A stretch of DNA of 64,000 nucleotides, taken from contig JAJDTP010000035.1 in the NCBI GenBank assembly GCA_022827095.1, positions 1-64,000 on the forward strand, written 5' to 3'. Below are positions 53,358-61,702 of this stretch, piece by piece. The position numbers and the translations under genes are program-made. Each line of letters starts with the position of its first letter. The stretch's first letter is position 1. The notes under the pieces were generated by a model. It saw only the letters and a list, made by a program, of their open reading frames with translations, was not told where the DNA came from and ran no database searches. This DNA comes from Dehalococcoidia bacterium. Lineage in GTDB: Bacteria; Chloroflexota; Dehalococcoidia; Lucifugimonadales; UBA3495.

Positions 53358-55108
53358 GGCGTCGGTCGGTACCGGTTCACAATGGGCAGCCGCCGGTCTT
53401 TGCCGAAGGCCCGGGGCGTGATCTTCACCCCGGGAGGCGCCTGCCTCCGCTTGTATTCGTTGCGGTCAACGGCGGAGATGACCTGCTGCACCCATTCGGG
53501 ACGATGTCCCATAGCGACCATGTCGGCGTACCCGTAATCGTCCTCGACGTACGCCTTGATGATTGGATCGAGCAGATCGTAGGGCGGCAGCGTGTCCTGG
53601 TCGGTTTGGTCGGGCCGCAACTCCGCGCTGGGCGGTTTGTCCAACACCGCCTGTGGGATCAACGGACGGCCATTCGCGGTGCGGGCGTTGCGCCATCGGC
53701 AGAGTTCGTACACCAGCGTCTTGGGCACGTCTTTCAACACCGCGAAACCGCCAGCCATGTCGCCGTATAGCGTCGCGTAACCCATGGCCATCTCGCTCTT
53801 GTTTCCGGTGGTCAGCACCAACCACCCGAACTTGTTTGAGATAGTCATCAGCACGTTGCCGCGGATACGAGCCTGCACGTTCTCCTCGGCGACGTTGGGC
53901 TCGGTGCCAGCGAAGTGGGCGGACAGCATCTCGGCAAAGGCATGGTGCGCGGGCTCGACGGGAATGCGCCACAGGCTGATTCCCAAGTTGTCGGCCAGTT
54001 CCTGCGAATCGGCCACGCTGCCTTCTGACGAGTAGCGCGACGGCATGGTGACGCCAACCACGTTCTCCGCGCCGAGAGCGTCCGCCGCCACTGTGGCGGT
54101 GAGGGCGGAGTCGATGCCGCCCGACAGGCCGATGAGGGCGCGGCCGAAACCGGATTTGCGCACATAATCGCGAGTACCCACCACCAGCGCCTGGTACAGC
54201 TCCTCGGTGTCCTCCAGAGACCGGCACAACAGCGGAGGCGTTTGCTGCCGATCCGACAGGCGGTGCTCGGAGACTTTCGTCACACGGGGCCGGCCCACCT
54301 CGCTCAGGATCTCCGGGTTTTCCTTGCGAGCCCGGGGGTCTCGCAGCCGCTGGCGGAACACCGATTCCACGTTCAGGTCCGCTACGATCAGGCTGTCCTC
54401 GAAGGCCGGGCCCCGGGCAATGACGGCGCCGTCGGGGGAGCAGATGACACTCGCGCCATCGAAGACCAGTTCGTCCTGCCCACCCACCGCGTTGAGGTAC
54501 GCCACAAACACGCCGTGGTCAGCGGCCCGCGTGGCGATCATCCGCTCCCGCTGGCCGGCCTTGCCGGCGTGAAACGGCGACGCGTTGATGTTGACGATCA
54601 CCTCGGCGCCGGCTTCCCGCTGCACCGCTATGGGCCCTATGGGGTACCAGATGTCCTCGCAGATGCCGACGCCCACCGAGGTGCCGTTGATGATGTAGAC
54701 CGGGCACTCGTCGCCGCGCCGGAAATACCGGTCCTCGTCGAAGACGCCGTAGTTGGGCAGGTACATCTTGTGGTACCAGTCCAGGACGCGGCCATCGTTG
54801 ATGATCGCGGCGGCGTTGGCCACGTCGTTCTGGCTGGTCAGGATGTCGGGACAGCCCACGAACGCGGCGATGCCCCTGGTTGCCGCAGCCACACGCTCCA
54901 CCGCGACCGCGCATTCGGATAAGAACGACGGTTTGAAGAGCAGGTCTTCGGGCGGATATCCCGTGACGGCCAGTTCGGGGAAGGCGACCACGTCTGCGTG
55001 TCGCCCCCGCGCTTCCTCGATCATCTCTATGATCCGGGAGGTGTTGCCGGGGATGTCACCGACGGTGGGGTTGAACTGGGCCAACGCCAGTCTCAGGGAG
55101 CGCTGCAT
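53354..55108 (-). CDS. nadE: Glutamine-dependent NAD+ synthetase
   Basis: A 584-residue two-domain enzyme that makes NAD+ from deamido-NAD+, ATP and glutamine-derived ammonia. The N-terminal nitrilase-type glutaminase shows the triad in FPELAVTGYPPEDLL (Glu), WYHKMYLPNYGVFDE (Lys) and VGVGICEDIWYP (Cys). The synthetase domain has LIGLSGGIDSALTATVAADALG (P-loop), TTGNKSEMAMGYATLYGDMAGGF and RPLIPQAVLDKPPSAELRPDQTDQD. The length is usual for the long form. TATAAT lies only 6 bases before the ATG, so the mRNA may be leaderless. Confidence 0.95.
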   Translation of the reverse strand: MQRSLRLALAQFNPTVGDIPGNTSRIIEMIEEARGRHADVVAFPELAVTGYPPEDLLFKPSFLSECAVAVERVAAATRGIAAFVGCPDILTSQNDVANAAAIINDGRVLDWYHKMYLPNYGVFDEDRYFRRGDECPVYIINGTSVGVGICEDIWYPIGPIAVQREAGAEVIVNINASPFHAGKAGQRERMIATRAADHGVFVAYLNAVGGQDELVFDGASVICSPDGAVIARGPAFEDSLIVADLNVESVFRQRLRDPRARKENPEILSEVGRPRVTKVSEHRLSDRQQTPPLLCRSLEDTEELYQALVVGTRDYVRKSGFGRALIGLSGGIDSALTATVAADALGAENVVGVTMPSRYSSEGSVADSQELADNLGISLWRIPVEPAHHAFAEMLSAHFAGTEPNVAEENVQARIRGNVLMTISNKFGWLVLTTGNKSEMAMGYATLYGDMAGGFAVLKDVPKTLVYELCRWRNARTANGRPLIPQAVLDKPPSAELRPDQTDQDTLPPYDLLDPIIKAYVEDDYGYADMVAMGHRPEWVQQVISAVDRNEYKRRQAPPGVKITPRAFGKDRRLPIVNRYRPTP

Positions 55109-55114
55109 TGGCGT

Positions 55115-55120
55115 ATTATA
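55115..55120 (-). promoter_or_regulatory. -10-like TATAAT close to the nadE start codon
   Basis: Reads TATAATACGCCAATG on the minus strand, so transcription would start at or next to the ATG. The -35 region is weak. Leaderless expression is inferred. Confidence 0.4.
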
Positions 55121-55290
55121 ACTTAGCCGCCAGAGGGGGCTGGTTGGCTTCCTGCTATAATCCCACGGTATTCCGGTCGGGGTTCAGGGACGCCGGCCAT
55201 CGGCTCACGTGATCTGGTGAACCTGGCTTCCGTTTCTTTCTGCTTCCGATCCCACCCGGCCGATTGGATTGAGCGCGCGCGCTCCTGCTG

Positions 55291-56607
55291 ATGCGTGCCC
55301 TGCAAACGCGCACCGCGCGGGCCACTCCCTTTTACTACGGGTGGATCATCCTCGGTCTTTCGGGGATCGCGTCCTATTCGTCCCGCCCTTTGATGTCCGT
55401 CGCCGTCCTCACGGTGTTCTTCATCCCCATGTCGGAGCAGTTCGGCTGGACGCGAGCCGAATTCGCCGGAGCGGTCAGCCTTGGCGGCGTGGTGGGGGCA
55501 TTCGCCGCCCCATTGGTTGGACCGGTACTGGACCGTTACGGCGCCGGCATGGTGGTCGGAATTTCGACCGGCATCGCCGGAGTGTGCGCGGTGATATTGG
55601 GCGCGGTGACCCAGATCTGGCAGTTTTACCTGGTCTACGTGCCGGGCCGGATGGTTTTCTCCAGCCCCCTGGAACTGGGTACGTCGGTAGCGGTGAGCAA
55701 CTGGTTCATCCGTCGGCGCCCTTTCGCTCTGGCCTTGAACCACGTGTCCCAGGGATCTGGCCTGGCAATAATGCCGCTGGTGGTCCAGGCCATCACCGGC
55801 GCGTGGGGATGGGAAACGGCGTGGCACGCCCTGGGCATCTGGACGGTTGCCATAGGGGTGGTACCCGCGATTTTGCTGATGGCGCGCCGGCCGGAGGACC
55901 TGGGAATCGAACCGGACGGCGGGAGCGGCACGCCTCACGCCGGCTCGCATGGGTCATCGAGGCGCCGGCCCCAGAGCGCCCAGGAAGAGATCAACTTCAC
56001 CCTCCGCCAGACGATGAGGACCCGGGCCTTCTGGCTCATGGTGCTGTTTTCTTTTGCCAGCTTCATCGTGCAGGCCGGCGTTTCGCTGCACCAGGTCCCG
56101 CACTTCATCGATCAGGGAGTGCCGGCATCCACAGCGGTGTGGGCCGCCAGCACCTTCGCTATATCCCAGGTCCCGGCAAGTATCTTCTGGTCCGCGATAT
56201 CGCAGAGAACGGCGGCACGGTTTGTAATGCTCAGTTCCGGTTTGGTGGTCGCCTGTGGAGCCATCACCACGGCGTTCGCCAGCGAGATTGCCGTGGGTGT
56301 ATTGGGAGCTTTCATCCTGGGGTTTGGCGTCGGCGGACTGCACATCATCGGTCGGCTGGTATGGGCCGACTACTTTGGACGCCTGCACTTGGGAGCAATC
56401 CGCGCCTGGGGCCTGGCGGCACAGGTGGGCGGTCAGGCCCTGGGGCCAATCGCCGCCGGGTTGGCGGCGGACCGGGTCGGCACTTACCAGGGAGCCTTTC
56501 TAGCCTTCGGTATCAACCTCGCGATGGTATCCGTGCTGATGATCACCGCAACACGCCCCGGGCGCGAGGCGGCCGACGGAGGCCAGCAAATCACAGCCGC
56601 TCGTTAG
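55291..56607 (+). CDS. MFS transporter (MCT/oxalate-formate-antiporter-like)
   Basis: A 438-residue, 12-TM protein starting FYYGWIILGLSGIASYSSRPLMSVAVLTVFFIPMSEQFGWTRAEFAGAVSLGG. It has GPVLDRYGAGMVV between TM2 and TM3 and ARRPEDLGIEPDGGSG in the central linker. It is paralogous to the gene at 43757 (same YYGW, SEQFGW and PEDLGI features). Likely an organic-acid transporter of the inner membrane. The ATG at 55291 is the first reasonable start; a TATAAT lies at 55156. It is divergent from nadE. Confidence 0.88.
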   Translation: MRALQTRTARATPFYYGWIILGLSGIASYSSRPLMSVAVLTVFFIPMSEQFGWTRAEFAGAVSLGGVVGAFAAPLVGPVLDRYGAGMVVGISTGIAGVCAVILGAVTQIWQFYLVYVPGRMVFSSPLELGTSVAVSNWFIRRRPFALALNHVSQGSGLAIMPLVVQAITGAWGWETAWHALGIWTVAIGVVPAILLMARRPEDLGIEPDGGSGTPHAGSHGSSRRRPQSAQEEINFTLRQTMRTRAFWLMVLFSFASFIVQAGVSLHQVPHFIDQGVPASTAVWAASTFAISQVPASIFWSAISQRTAARFVMLSSGLVVACGAITTAFASEIAVGVLGAFILGFGVGGLHIIGRLVWADYFGRLHLGAIRAWGLAAQVGGQALGPIAAGLAADRVGTYQGAFLAFGINLAMVSVLMITATRPGREAADGGQQITAAR

Positions 56608-56637
56608 TCGTTGCCGGCCATCAGCTCGACGCGGGTC

Positions 56638-56997
56638 TTACGCCCAAGAGCGCAGGCGGATCTCCTCGCTGGTATCCATGTCGGCCTGCGCTTCATCCGG
56701 TTGGTCGTTAAACAGGTACGAGAGCGATCTCCGCGAGTAGTAATTGTCATCGTCCGGGTCCAGCCGGATCGCCTCGGTCAGATCATCGATGGATTGCTGG
56801 TAGTCGCCGACTTCATACCAGGAAACGCCGCGGTTGAACCAGGCATCGGCGCACGCGGCATCCATTTCAATTGCCGCCGTGTAATCTGCGATGGCTCGCT
56901 CGTACACGCCGTTTCGACTGTACCGGTTGCCCCGATCCACGTACTCTTCGGCGGTTTCCGGTTCCGGAGGCGGGGTGGGTCTGTTCTGAGCCGCCAC
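56638..56997 (-). CDS. TPR-repeat protein
   Basis: A 119-residue protein with three tetratricopeptide repeats: AEEYVDRGNRYSRNGVYERAIADYTAAIEMD, ADAWFNRGVSWYEVGDYQQSIDDLTEAIRLD and DNYYSRRSLSYLFNDQPDEAQADMD. These usually make a protein-binding superhelix; three is the minimum for a stable groove. No signal peptide is visible, so it is probably cytoplasmic. It is 8 bases after the SDR gene on the same strand and may be co-transcribed. Partner unknown. Confidence 0.8.
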   Translation of the reverse strand: MAAQNRPTPPPEPETAEEYVDRGNRYSRNGVYERAIADYTAAIEMDAACADAWFNRGVSWYEVGDYQQSIDDLTEAIRLDPDDDNYYSRRSLSYLFNDQPDEAQADMDTSEEIRLRSWA

Positions 56998-57005
56998 GTA
57001 TCGCC

Positions 57006-57797
57006 CTACATCACCGAGCGGACCAGCCCGCCGTCCACCAGCATGGTGGTACCGGTGATGTAGCTGGAGCGGGAGGAGGCGAGGAATGCCACCAGGTAAG
57101 CCAACTCCCTGGGCTCGCCGATGCGTTTCAACGCCGTCTGTTCAGCTCTCTGGGCCAGGGCGTCCTCCAACGGGATGCCTTGCGTGCGTGCGCGGTCCTC
57201 AACGTTCTCCATCATGCGGTCCGACATGATGCTGCCGGGGCAGACGTTGTTGATGAGAATGTTCTCGTGCCCCAGGTCGTCGGCCAGGTTCTTCATGAAC
57301 CCGATCACACCCATCCTGGTCGCCGCGGAAAGGGCAAGGTTGGGGATGGGAGTGTAGACGGTGCTGGCCAGGATGTTGATGATTCGCCCGCCGCCCTGGG
57401 CTCGCAGGTGCGGCAGCGCTTCTCGCGTCATTCGGGCAAAGAAGAACAGGGATCGGTTGGCCGAGACCTGCCAGAGCTCTTCGGTGGAATCCTTGGCGTA
57501 GGCTTGCGGAGGCCCACCGGAGTTGTTGACCATGATGTCAATCTGCCCGAAGTGCTCGGCAGAGTGCGCCACCAACTCGGCGATGGTCTCCTCGTTGTCC
57601 AGATCGCCGGCGTAGGTGAAGATATCTGCGCCCGTGGCGGCGCGTATCTCGTCGGCCGCCTGCTCAAGCGGACCCGGAGTTCGCGCGCACATGGCAACGC
57701 GCGCGCCCTCTTCCGCCAGCACCTCGGCACACGCGCGGCCCAGTCCTCGACTGGCGCCGCCAATTATCGCGACCTTACCGTTCAGTTCCAGATCCAT
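57006..57797 (-). CDS. SDR-family protein lacking the catalytic Tyr-Lys pair
   Basis: A 263-residue short-chain dehydrogenase fold: IIGGASRGLGRACAEVLAEEG (cofactor loop), DIMVNNSGGPP and the C-terminal PRELAYLVAFLASSRSSYITGTTMLVDGG. At the usual YxxxK site it reads PNLALSAATRMGVIGF, so Tyr and Lys appear to be Leu and Thr. An SDR subgroup without the YxxxK is known from memory; it may bind nucleotide without classic reduction. GAGGAGGCCGGGCA precedes the ATG. A TATAAT lies at 57826-57831 on this strand, and the TPR gene follows. Confidence 0.85.
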   Translation of the reverse strand: MDLELNGKVAIIGGASRGLGRACAEVLAEEGARVAMCARTPGPLEQAADEIRAATGADIFTYAGDLDNEETIAELVAHSAEHFGQIDIMVNNSGGPPQAYAKDSTEELWQVSANRSLFFFARMTREALPHLRAQGGGRIINILASTVYTPIPNLALSAATRMGVIGFMKNLADDLGHENILINNVCPGSIMSDRMMENVEDRARTQGIPLEDALAQRAEQTALKRIGEPRELAYLVAFLASSRSSYITGTTMLVDGGLVRSVM

Positions 57798-57825
57798 TGC
57801 CCGGCCTCCTCAAATGCTGCACGGG

Positions 57826-57831
57826 ATTATA
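57826..57831 (-). promoter_or_regulatory. Possible -10 element (TATAAT) for the SDR gene
   Basis: TATAAT 28 bases before the ATG at 57797 on the minus strand, with a ribosome site between. No good -35. Confidence 0.35.
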
Positions 57832-57931
57832 ACAGCCGAGGCCGTTCACCATGGTGGCTAGCCCGCCGTCGTCAACCACTGGCAGCCTTCCCCCGAGTAT
57901 AGAGCCGCTATGGTGTACAATCGCCACCGTC

Positions 57932-58879
57932 ATGGCAACGAAAGCTGTCTCCGAAACCACGAGCGTTGACATCGAAGCCGCCGCAGTGGAACTCGCGCGC
58001 GGCGCGGGTAGTCTGTTGGCCGGCCATTTCGGGCGTGCCCTCACCGTCGAATACAAGGACAAGGCCCAGCAGGACCCGGTGACCGCCGCCGACAAGGAGA
58101 CCCAAGCCTACCTGGAGGAGCAGATCCGTCGCCGGTTTCCCGACCATGGCATATTGGGCGAGGAAGACGACGCCAGCGCCGACGGAGAGCGGACCGCCGC
58201 CGATTTCCTGTGGGTGTTGGACCCCCTGGACGGGACCACCAACTTCATGAACGGCTTGCCCGTGTACGCTTCCTCCATAGGAGTGCTGCACCGGGGCCGG
58301 CCGCTGGCGGGCGCAGTGTACGTTCCCTGGCCTTCCGCCAGCAGTTCCGGCGTGGTGGTTCACTGCCGTGTTGGCGGTGGATCCTTTGCCGACGGCGAGC
58401 CCGTCTCGGTATACCAGACGGAAAAACCCCGTGGCGACCGCCTGATCGGACTGCCCGGTTCTTTCGGCGCGTCAACCCAAGTTGGCAAGGGATTGAAGGG
58501 CCAACCGCTGGGTCAACTCCGGGTCACCGGTAGCATCGCCTACGAGCTCGCGATGACCGCCCTGGGCGTGATGCAGTTCGCCGTCATCGGCGCGCCGCGC
58601 ATGTGGGACATGCTGGGCGGAGCCGTGGCAGTTCAGGAAGCCGGCGGCACTGTCATGACGCGACTGTCGGGCCGCAAGCAATGGCATCCGCTCGATTCCC
58701 TGGTGCCCACCTGGGACGAGCGACCTCCCACTATGGCCGAGTTGCGCAAGTGGGTCGCACCCCTGGTGGCTGCCAATCCCACGCTGGCGCCCCTGATCGC
58801 CCACAACCTGCATAATCGCAGGCGTCCGTTCCGACGAATGTACCGGGGCGTCAAGAAAGCCCTGAGCGCATCGAAGTAA
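57932..58879 (+). CDS. Inositol monophosphatase family protein
   Basis: A 315-residue Mg2+-dependent phosphatase fold. It shows DPVTAADKETQ, the Glu of HGILGEEDD, the key WVLDPLDGTTNFMNGLPVYASSIGV and the C-terminal APRMWDMLGGAVAVQEAGGTVM. Members dephosphorylate inositol phosphates, fructose bisphosphate, histidinol phosphate or PAP; the substrate is open. The C-terminus has an extra basic tail (HNLHNRRRPFRRMYRGVKKAL). ATG 57932 is preferred to the ORF start at 57851, since TACAAT at 57916-57921 lies between them and would place the transcript start almost at the ATG. Confidence 0.88.
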   Translation: MATKAVSETTSVDIEAAAVELARGAGSLLAGHFGRALTVEYKDKAQQDPVTAADKETQAYLEEQIRRRFPDHGILGEEDDASADGERTAADFLWVLDPLDGTTNFMNGLPVYASSIGVLHRGRPLAGAVYVPWPSASSSGVVVHCRVGGGSFADGEPVSVYQTEKPRGDRLIGLPGSFGASTQVGKGLKGQPLGQLRVTGSIAYELAMTALGVMQFAVIGAPRMWDMLGGAVAVQEAGGTVMTRLSGRKQWHPLDSLVPTWDERPPTMAELRKWVAPLVAANPTLAPLIAHNLHNRRRPFRRMYRGVKKALSASK

Positions 58880-58913
58880 TCGTCCGCCAGCTTCATCTCA
58901 TTTCAGCACCGTC

Positions 58914-59561
58914 ATGTCAGTTCGCTACGGCGTGAGCCTGCTCACCGATCCTGATTTTACCGCTCGCGCTTACCGGGCGCGCCAGTTGATTTGCGGCCAG
59001 TTCGCCTGCTGGGCCGCCGAGATGCACATGCTGCACATGCTGATGTCCGACTACTTTCCTTTCGCCGGGGCCGACGACCGCAACGCCGAAAACCAACTGG
59101 CCGGGGAACTGGAGCGGCTTGCCGAACGCTACCGCCGTGTTTCGCCACGCTTTCCCCTTTTCAACCGGGGCATCACCACGACGCGCAACACCGATGACGA
59201 CGGCAACATCTGGTTGGACTTCTCTCCGGAAGTGGTGAACGAATCGCTGTACCGGTTGCAGGCGATGGTCGCTGACCTTTTGGAACGCAATTCGGGCGTG
59301 GCCGGTCCCCGGCGCGTCTACGGCCCCGACTTTCCGCCCCAGATGCCGCTGCTCTCCCACGCGAACTTGCCCGACTCCGTCTTTGACAGCGCCATCGAAT
59401 TCGCCCGGTCCGTCACTGACGAACTCAAGGTGTCGCAAATCACTCGGGCGTGGCGATTGACGCTGACGCGCTTCGAGTCGAATGCCGCCGGCGACGACTG
59501 GTCCGGCGGACGGTGGGCGACCGATTTGCAATGGCGTGTCGTCGGCAGCTACAGCCTGTAA
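58914..59561 (+). CDS. Hypothetical protein
   Basis: A 215-residue soluble protein of unknown function. CWAAEMHMLHMLMSDYFPFAG near the N-terminus and ITRAWRLTLTRFES near the C-terminus faintly resemble the two H-x-T/S-L repeats of 2H phosphoesterases (2',5'-RNA ligase-like). The second His would be replaced, so this is only a hint. Codon use looks like the neighbours. ATG 58914 begins 34 bases after the phosphatase gene, so co-transcription is likely. No clear ribosome site. Confidence 0.5.
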   Translation: MSVRYGVSLLTDPDFTARAYRARQLICGQFACWAAEMHMLHMLMSDYFPFAGADDRNAENQLAGELERLAERYRRVSPRFPLFNRGITTTRNTDDDGNIWLDFSPEVVNESLYRLQAMVADLLERNSGVAGPRRVYGPDFPPQMPLLSHANLPDSVFDSAIEFARSVTDELKVSQITRAWRLTLTRFESNAAGDDWSGGRWATDLQWRVVGSYSL

Positions 59562-59626
59562 TGCCCAGCGCCGCCGCCCGGTGGTAACCTGTACCAGATT
59601 CCCGAGTTCAAATAATCGGTACGGTC

Positions 59627-60475
59627 ATGGGCTCGAATATCGTAACGGTCCTAACTTCGTCCATCATCGCGGCGATAGTGATGGCCGGCATCTGCGCGGT
59701 CATCCAGGCGGTGGTCAAGGTGCGCGCCCATCGTCAGTTGACCCGACTGCATCGTGAATTGGATCTGGCACGCCAGGTACACATCGAATCGATGCGGGTC
59801 CAATACCAGATCCAATGCCGGCTATGCGCCGACCTCGGCTTGCCCGACCCACCCCTGCCCGACGTCCTGCAACCTCAAGTGGAGGCCGATCCCACGGGCA
59901 AGCGCCGTTTCCGTATTCCGTTCCCCCTCCCCTTCCGCCAGAACGGGTCACTATTGCAGCGGGCGCCTCGCGGATCCTCAGCGTTCATCGTGGGCCGTTA
60001 CGGCGCAAGTTTCGCCGCCTCAACGGTGTGGAAGACCTCTTCCGGCAGCATCCTGCGCCTGGCCAGTCCGGTCACGAGCCGTTTCCTGGCCTTCGGTCCC
60101 CGCGTCGTTGGCTTCGCACCCAGGTTCGCTGCGGCCGGCGGAGGGGCGACCGGGTCGATCGCTGCTGGCACCGGGGTCCGCTTCGCGCTAGGCGCAATCT
60201 CGATTGTGGGCCTCGTGATCGGCCCCCTCTTGACGGCTTGGGCCGTCTATCGCGAGTTGCGCAAGCTCCGCCGGGCCCGCCAAGAGCAGGCTGAAACCCT
60301 GGCCCAATTCAGCGCCGATCTCGAGGAGATGTCCCTCCGCACCGCCGAACTGGAAGCCCAACTGGCGGCCGAAACCCGCTCAGGAAATCAGGCCAGACTG
60401 AAGACGGAGGTGGGGGTGAACTCGCCGGCCTCTTTGGTTAGTCGCCCGATTGGAGCAGACCGGCCGCTGGTTTAG
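59627..60475 (+). CDS. Membrane protein with C-terminal coiled coil
   Basis: A 282-residue protein not recognised. An N-terminal hydrophobic helix (IVTVLTSSIIAAIVMAGICAVIQAVV) is followed by basic, Pro-rich segments. A second hydrophobic region (GVRFALGAISIVGLVIGPLLTAWAVY) leads into a coiled coil (LRKLRRARQEQAETLAQFSADLEEMSLRTAELEAQLAAET). CRLCADLGLPDPPLPD contains two cysteines. Both ends may face the cytoplasm. The ATG at 59627 has no strong ribosome site. Its stop overlaps the convergent SDR stop by four bases. Function unknown. Confidence 0.55.
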   Translation: MGSNIVTVLTSSIIAAIVMAGICAVIQAVVKVRAHRQLTRLHRELDLARQVHIESMRVQYQIQCRLCADLGLPDPPLPDVLQPQVEADPTGKRRFRIPFPLPFRQNGSLLQRAPRGSSAFIVGRYGASFAASTVWKTSSGSILRLASPVTSRFLAFGPRVVGFAPRFAAAGGGATGSIAAGTGVRFALGAISIVGLVIGPLLTAWAVYRELRKLRRARQEQAETLAQFSADLEEMSLRTAELEAQLAAETRSGNQARLKTEVGVNSPASLVSRPIGADRPLV

Positions 60476-61254
60476 TGCATTACCAGCCCGCCGTCCACGT
60501 TGATGGTCTGGCCGGTGATGTTCCGCGCGCCCGGGCTGGCCAGGAAAGCTGCCATCGCGGCAATGTCTTCCGGCTCGTTGGCCCGCCCGATGGGAATGTT
60601 CGACGCTCGCTGGGCCTGCAACTCGTCCACGGATATTCCCATATCGGCCGCGCGCTGCTCCATGGTGCTGGTGGACATCGCCGTGATGGTCGAGCCGGGG
60701 CAGATGGCGTTGACGTTGATATCATAGCGCGCCAACTGGTGCGCCGCGATGAGCGTCATGGATATGACCGCGCCCTTGCTGGCTGCATAGGCGGCGTTGG
60801 AGGTTCCCCGGTAGCCCTTGCCAGCGATTGACGCGATGTTGACGATGCGCCCACCGCCGCCCTGCTCGATCATCTGTCGGGCTGTTCGCTGCATCACGAA
60901 GAACGCACCCCGTGCGTTCACCCGATGGATGCGGTCCCAGTCATCTTCAGTAATATCCATGATGTCGAGGAACCGGGTTACTCCCGCGTTGTTCACCAGG
61001 ATATCAACCCGTCCCAGCGCGCTAACGGTGTCGGCGATCACGCGGTCGATGTCGCCGCCGTCGCCGATGTCCGCCGCGATGGCCACGCTGTTGCGGCCGT
61101 TGGCCCGAACGTCGGTAGACGTTTCCTCCACCGCGTCCGCCAGGATGTCGGTGACGGCAACGTCAGCCCCGTCGCCGGCCAATGCCAGCGCGGTGGCACG
61201 ACCCATGCCGCGCCCGGCGCCGGTAACCAGAGCAACTTTTCCTTCTAGAGACAT
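60472..61254 (-). CDS. SDR-family oxidoreductase (3-oxoacyl-ACP-reductase-like)
   Basis: A 260-residue classical short-chain dehydrogenase with all hallmarks: LVTGAGRGMGRATALALA, DIGDGGDI, DILVNNAGVTRF, Ser in RIVNIASIAGKGY, YAASK and the closing RNITGQTINVDGGLV. It would oxidise or reduce a hydroxy/keto group with NAD(P). Substrate unknown. It starts at an ATG with GAGAGGAACTG upstream and precedes no close gene on its strand. It is unlike the SDRs at 57006 and 63186, so these are separate lineages. Confidence 0.9.
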   Translation of the reverse strand: MSLEGKVALVTGAGRGMGRATALALAGDGADVAVTDILADAVEETSTDVRANGRNSVAIAADIGDGGDIDRVIADTVSALGRVDILVNNAGVTRFLDIMDITEDDWDRIHRVNARGAFFVMQRTARQMIEQGGGGRIVNIASIAGKGYRGTSNAAYAASKGAVISMTLIAAHQLARYDINVNAICPGSTITAMSTSTMEQRAADMGISVDELQAQRASNIPIGRANEPEDIAAMAAFLASPGARNITGQTINVDGGLVMH

Positions 61255-61280
61255 ATTCAGTTCCTCTCCGCTTCAGCGGG

Positions 61281-61688
61281 TTAATTTCGTTCCGTTAACG
61301 GTTCCAAGATGTCAAGCAGTGTCGCAACCTCGTCCAGCGAGGCAGATATGTCGTCGGCGTGCAAGAACCGCTTGCGCTGGTAGAAGTTGCCGTGCAGGCT
61401 GTTGGCGATAGCCCGGAGGGACCGGATACGATTATCTCCGGTCAGCTTGCCCGCCTGATATAGGACCTCGCTGAAATGCTCGTGCTTGTCGTATTGCCAA
61501 CCCTGGGCAGTTGCTGCGGCTTTGGTCATCCAGGCCGCCGCGCCCCAGCCTTTTTCCGAAGCCTGATGCAGGTCATCTTCGGCCAGATAACGGCGGCTGC
61601 GCTCCAGAAACTCGCGGGATTGGAGACGGTAGTCTTCGATGGTCTCCATGAGTTCATCGTATGGTTGCATGGGAGACATCTGAGGCAT
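61281..61688 (-). CDS. PaREP1/HEPN-like helical protein
   Basis: A 135-residue all-helical protein. FLERSRRYLAEDDLHQASEKGWGAAAWMTKAAATAQGW and HEHFSEVLYQAG match, from memory, the PaREP1/SAV_6107-type HEPN family. The HEPN RNase motif R-x4-6-H is not obvious here (NSLHGNFYQRKRF has the reverse order), so nuclease activity is uncertain. No nucleotidyltransferase partner gene is adjacent. It lies between the SDR and MBL genes on the same strand and may share their transcript. Confidence 0.65.
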   Translation of the reverse strand: MPQMSPMQPYDELMETIEDYRLQSREFLERSRRYLAEDDLHQASEKGWGAAAWMTKAAATAQGWQYDKHEHFSEVLYQAGKLTGDNRIRSLRAIANSLHGNFYQRKRFLHADDISASLDEVATLLDILEPLTERN

Positions 61689-61702
61689 GGTTATCGCTCC
61701 CG

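Noticed and set aside
55123-55950. 275-residue minus-strand ORF opposite the MFS gene
   Set aside because: Shadow; highly Arg/Gly/Pro-rich without a domain.
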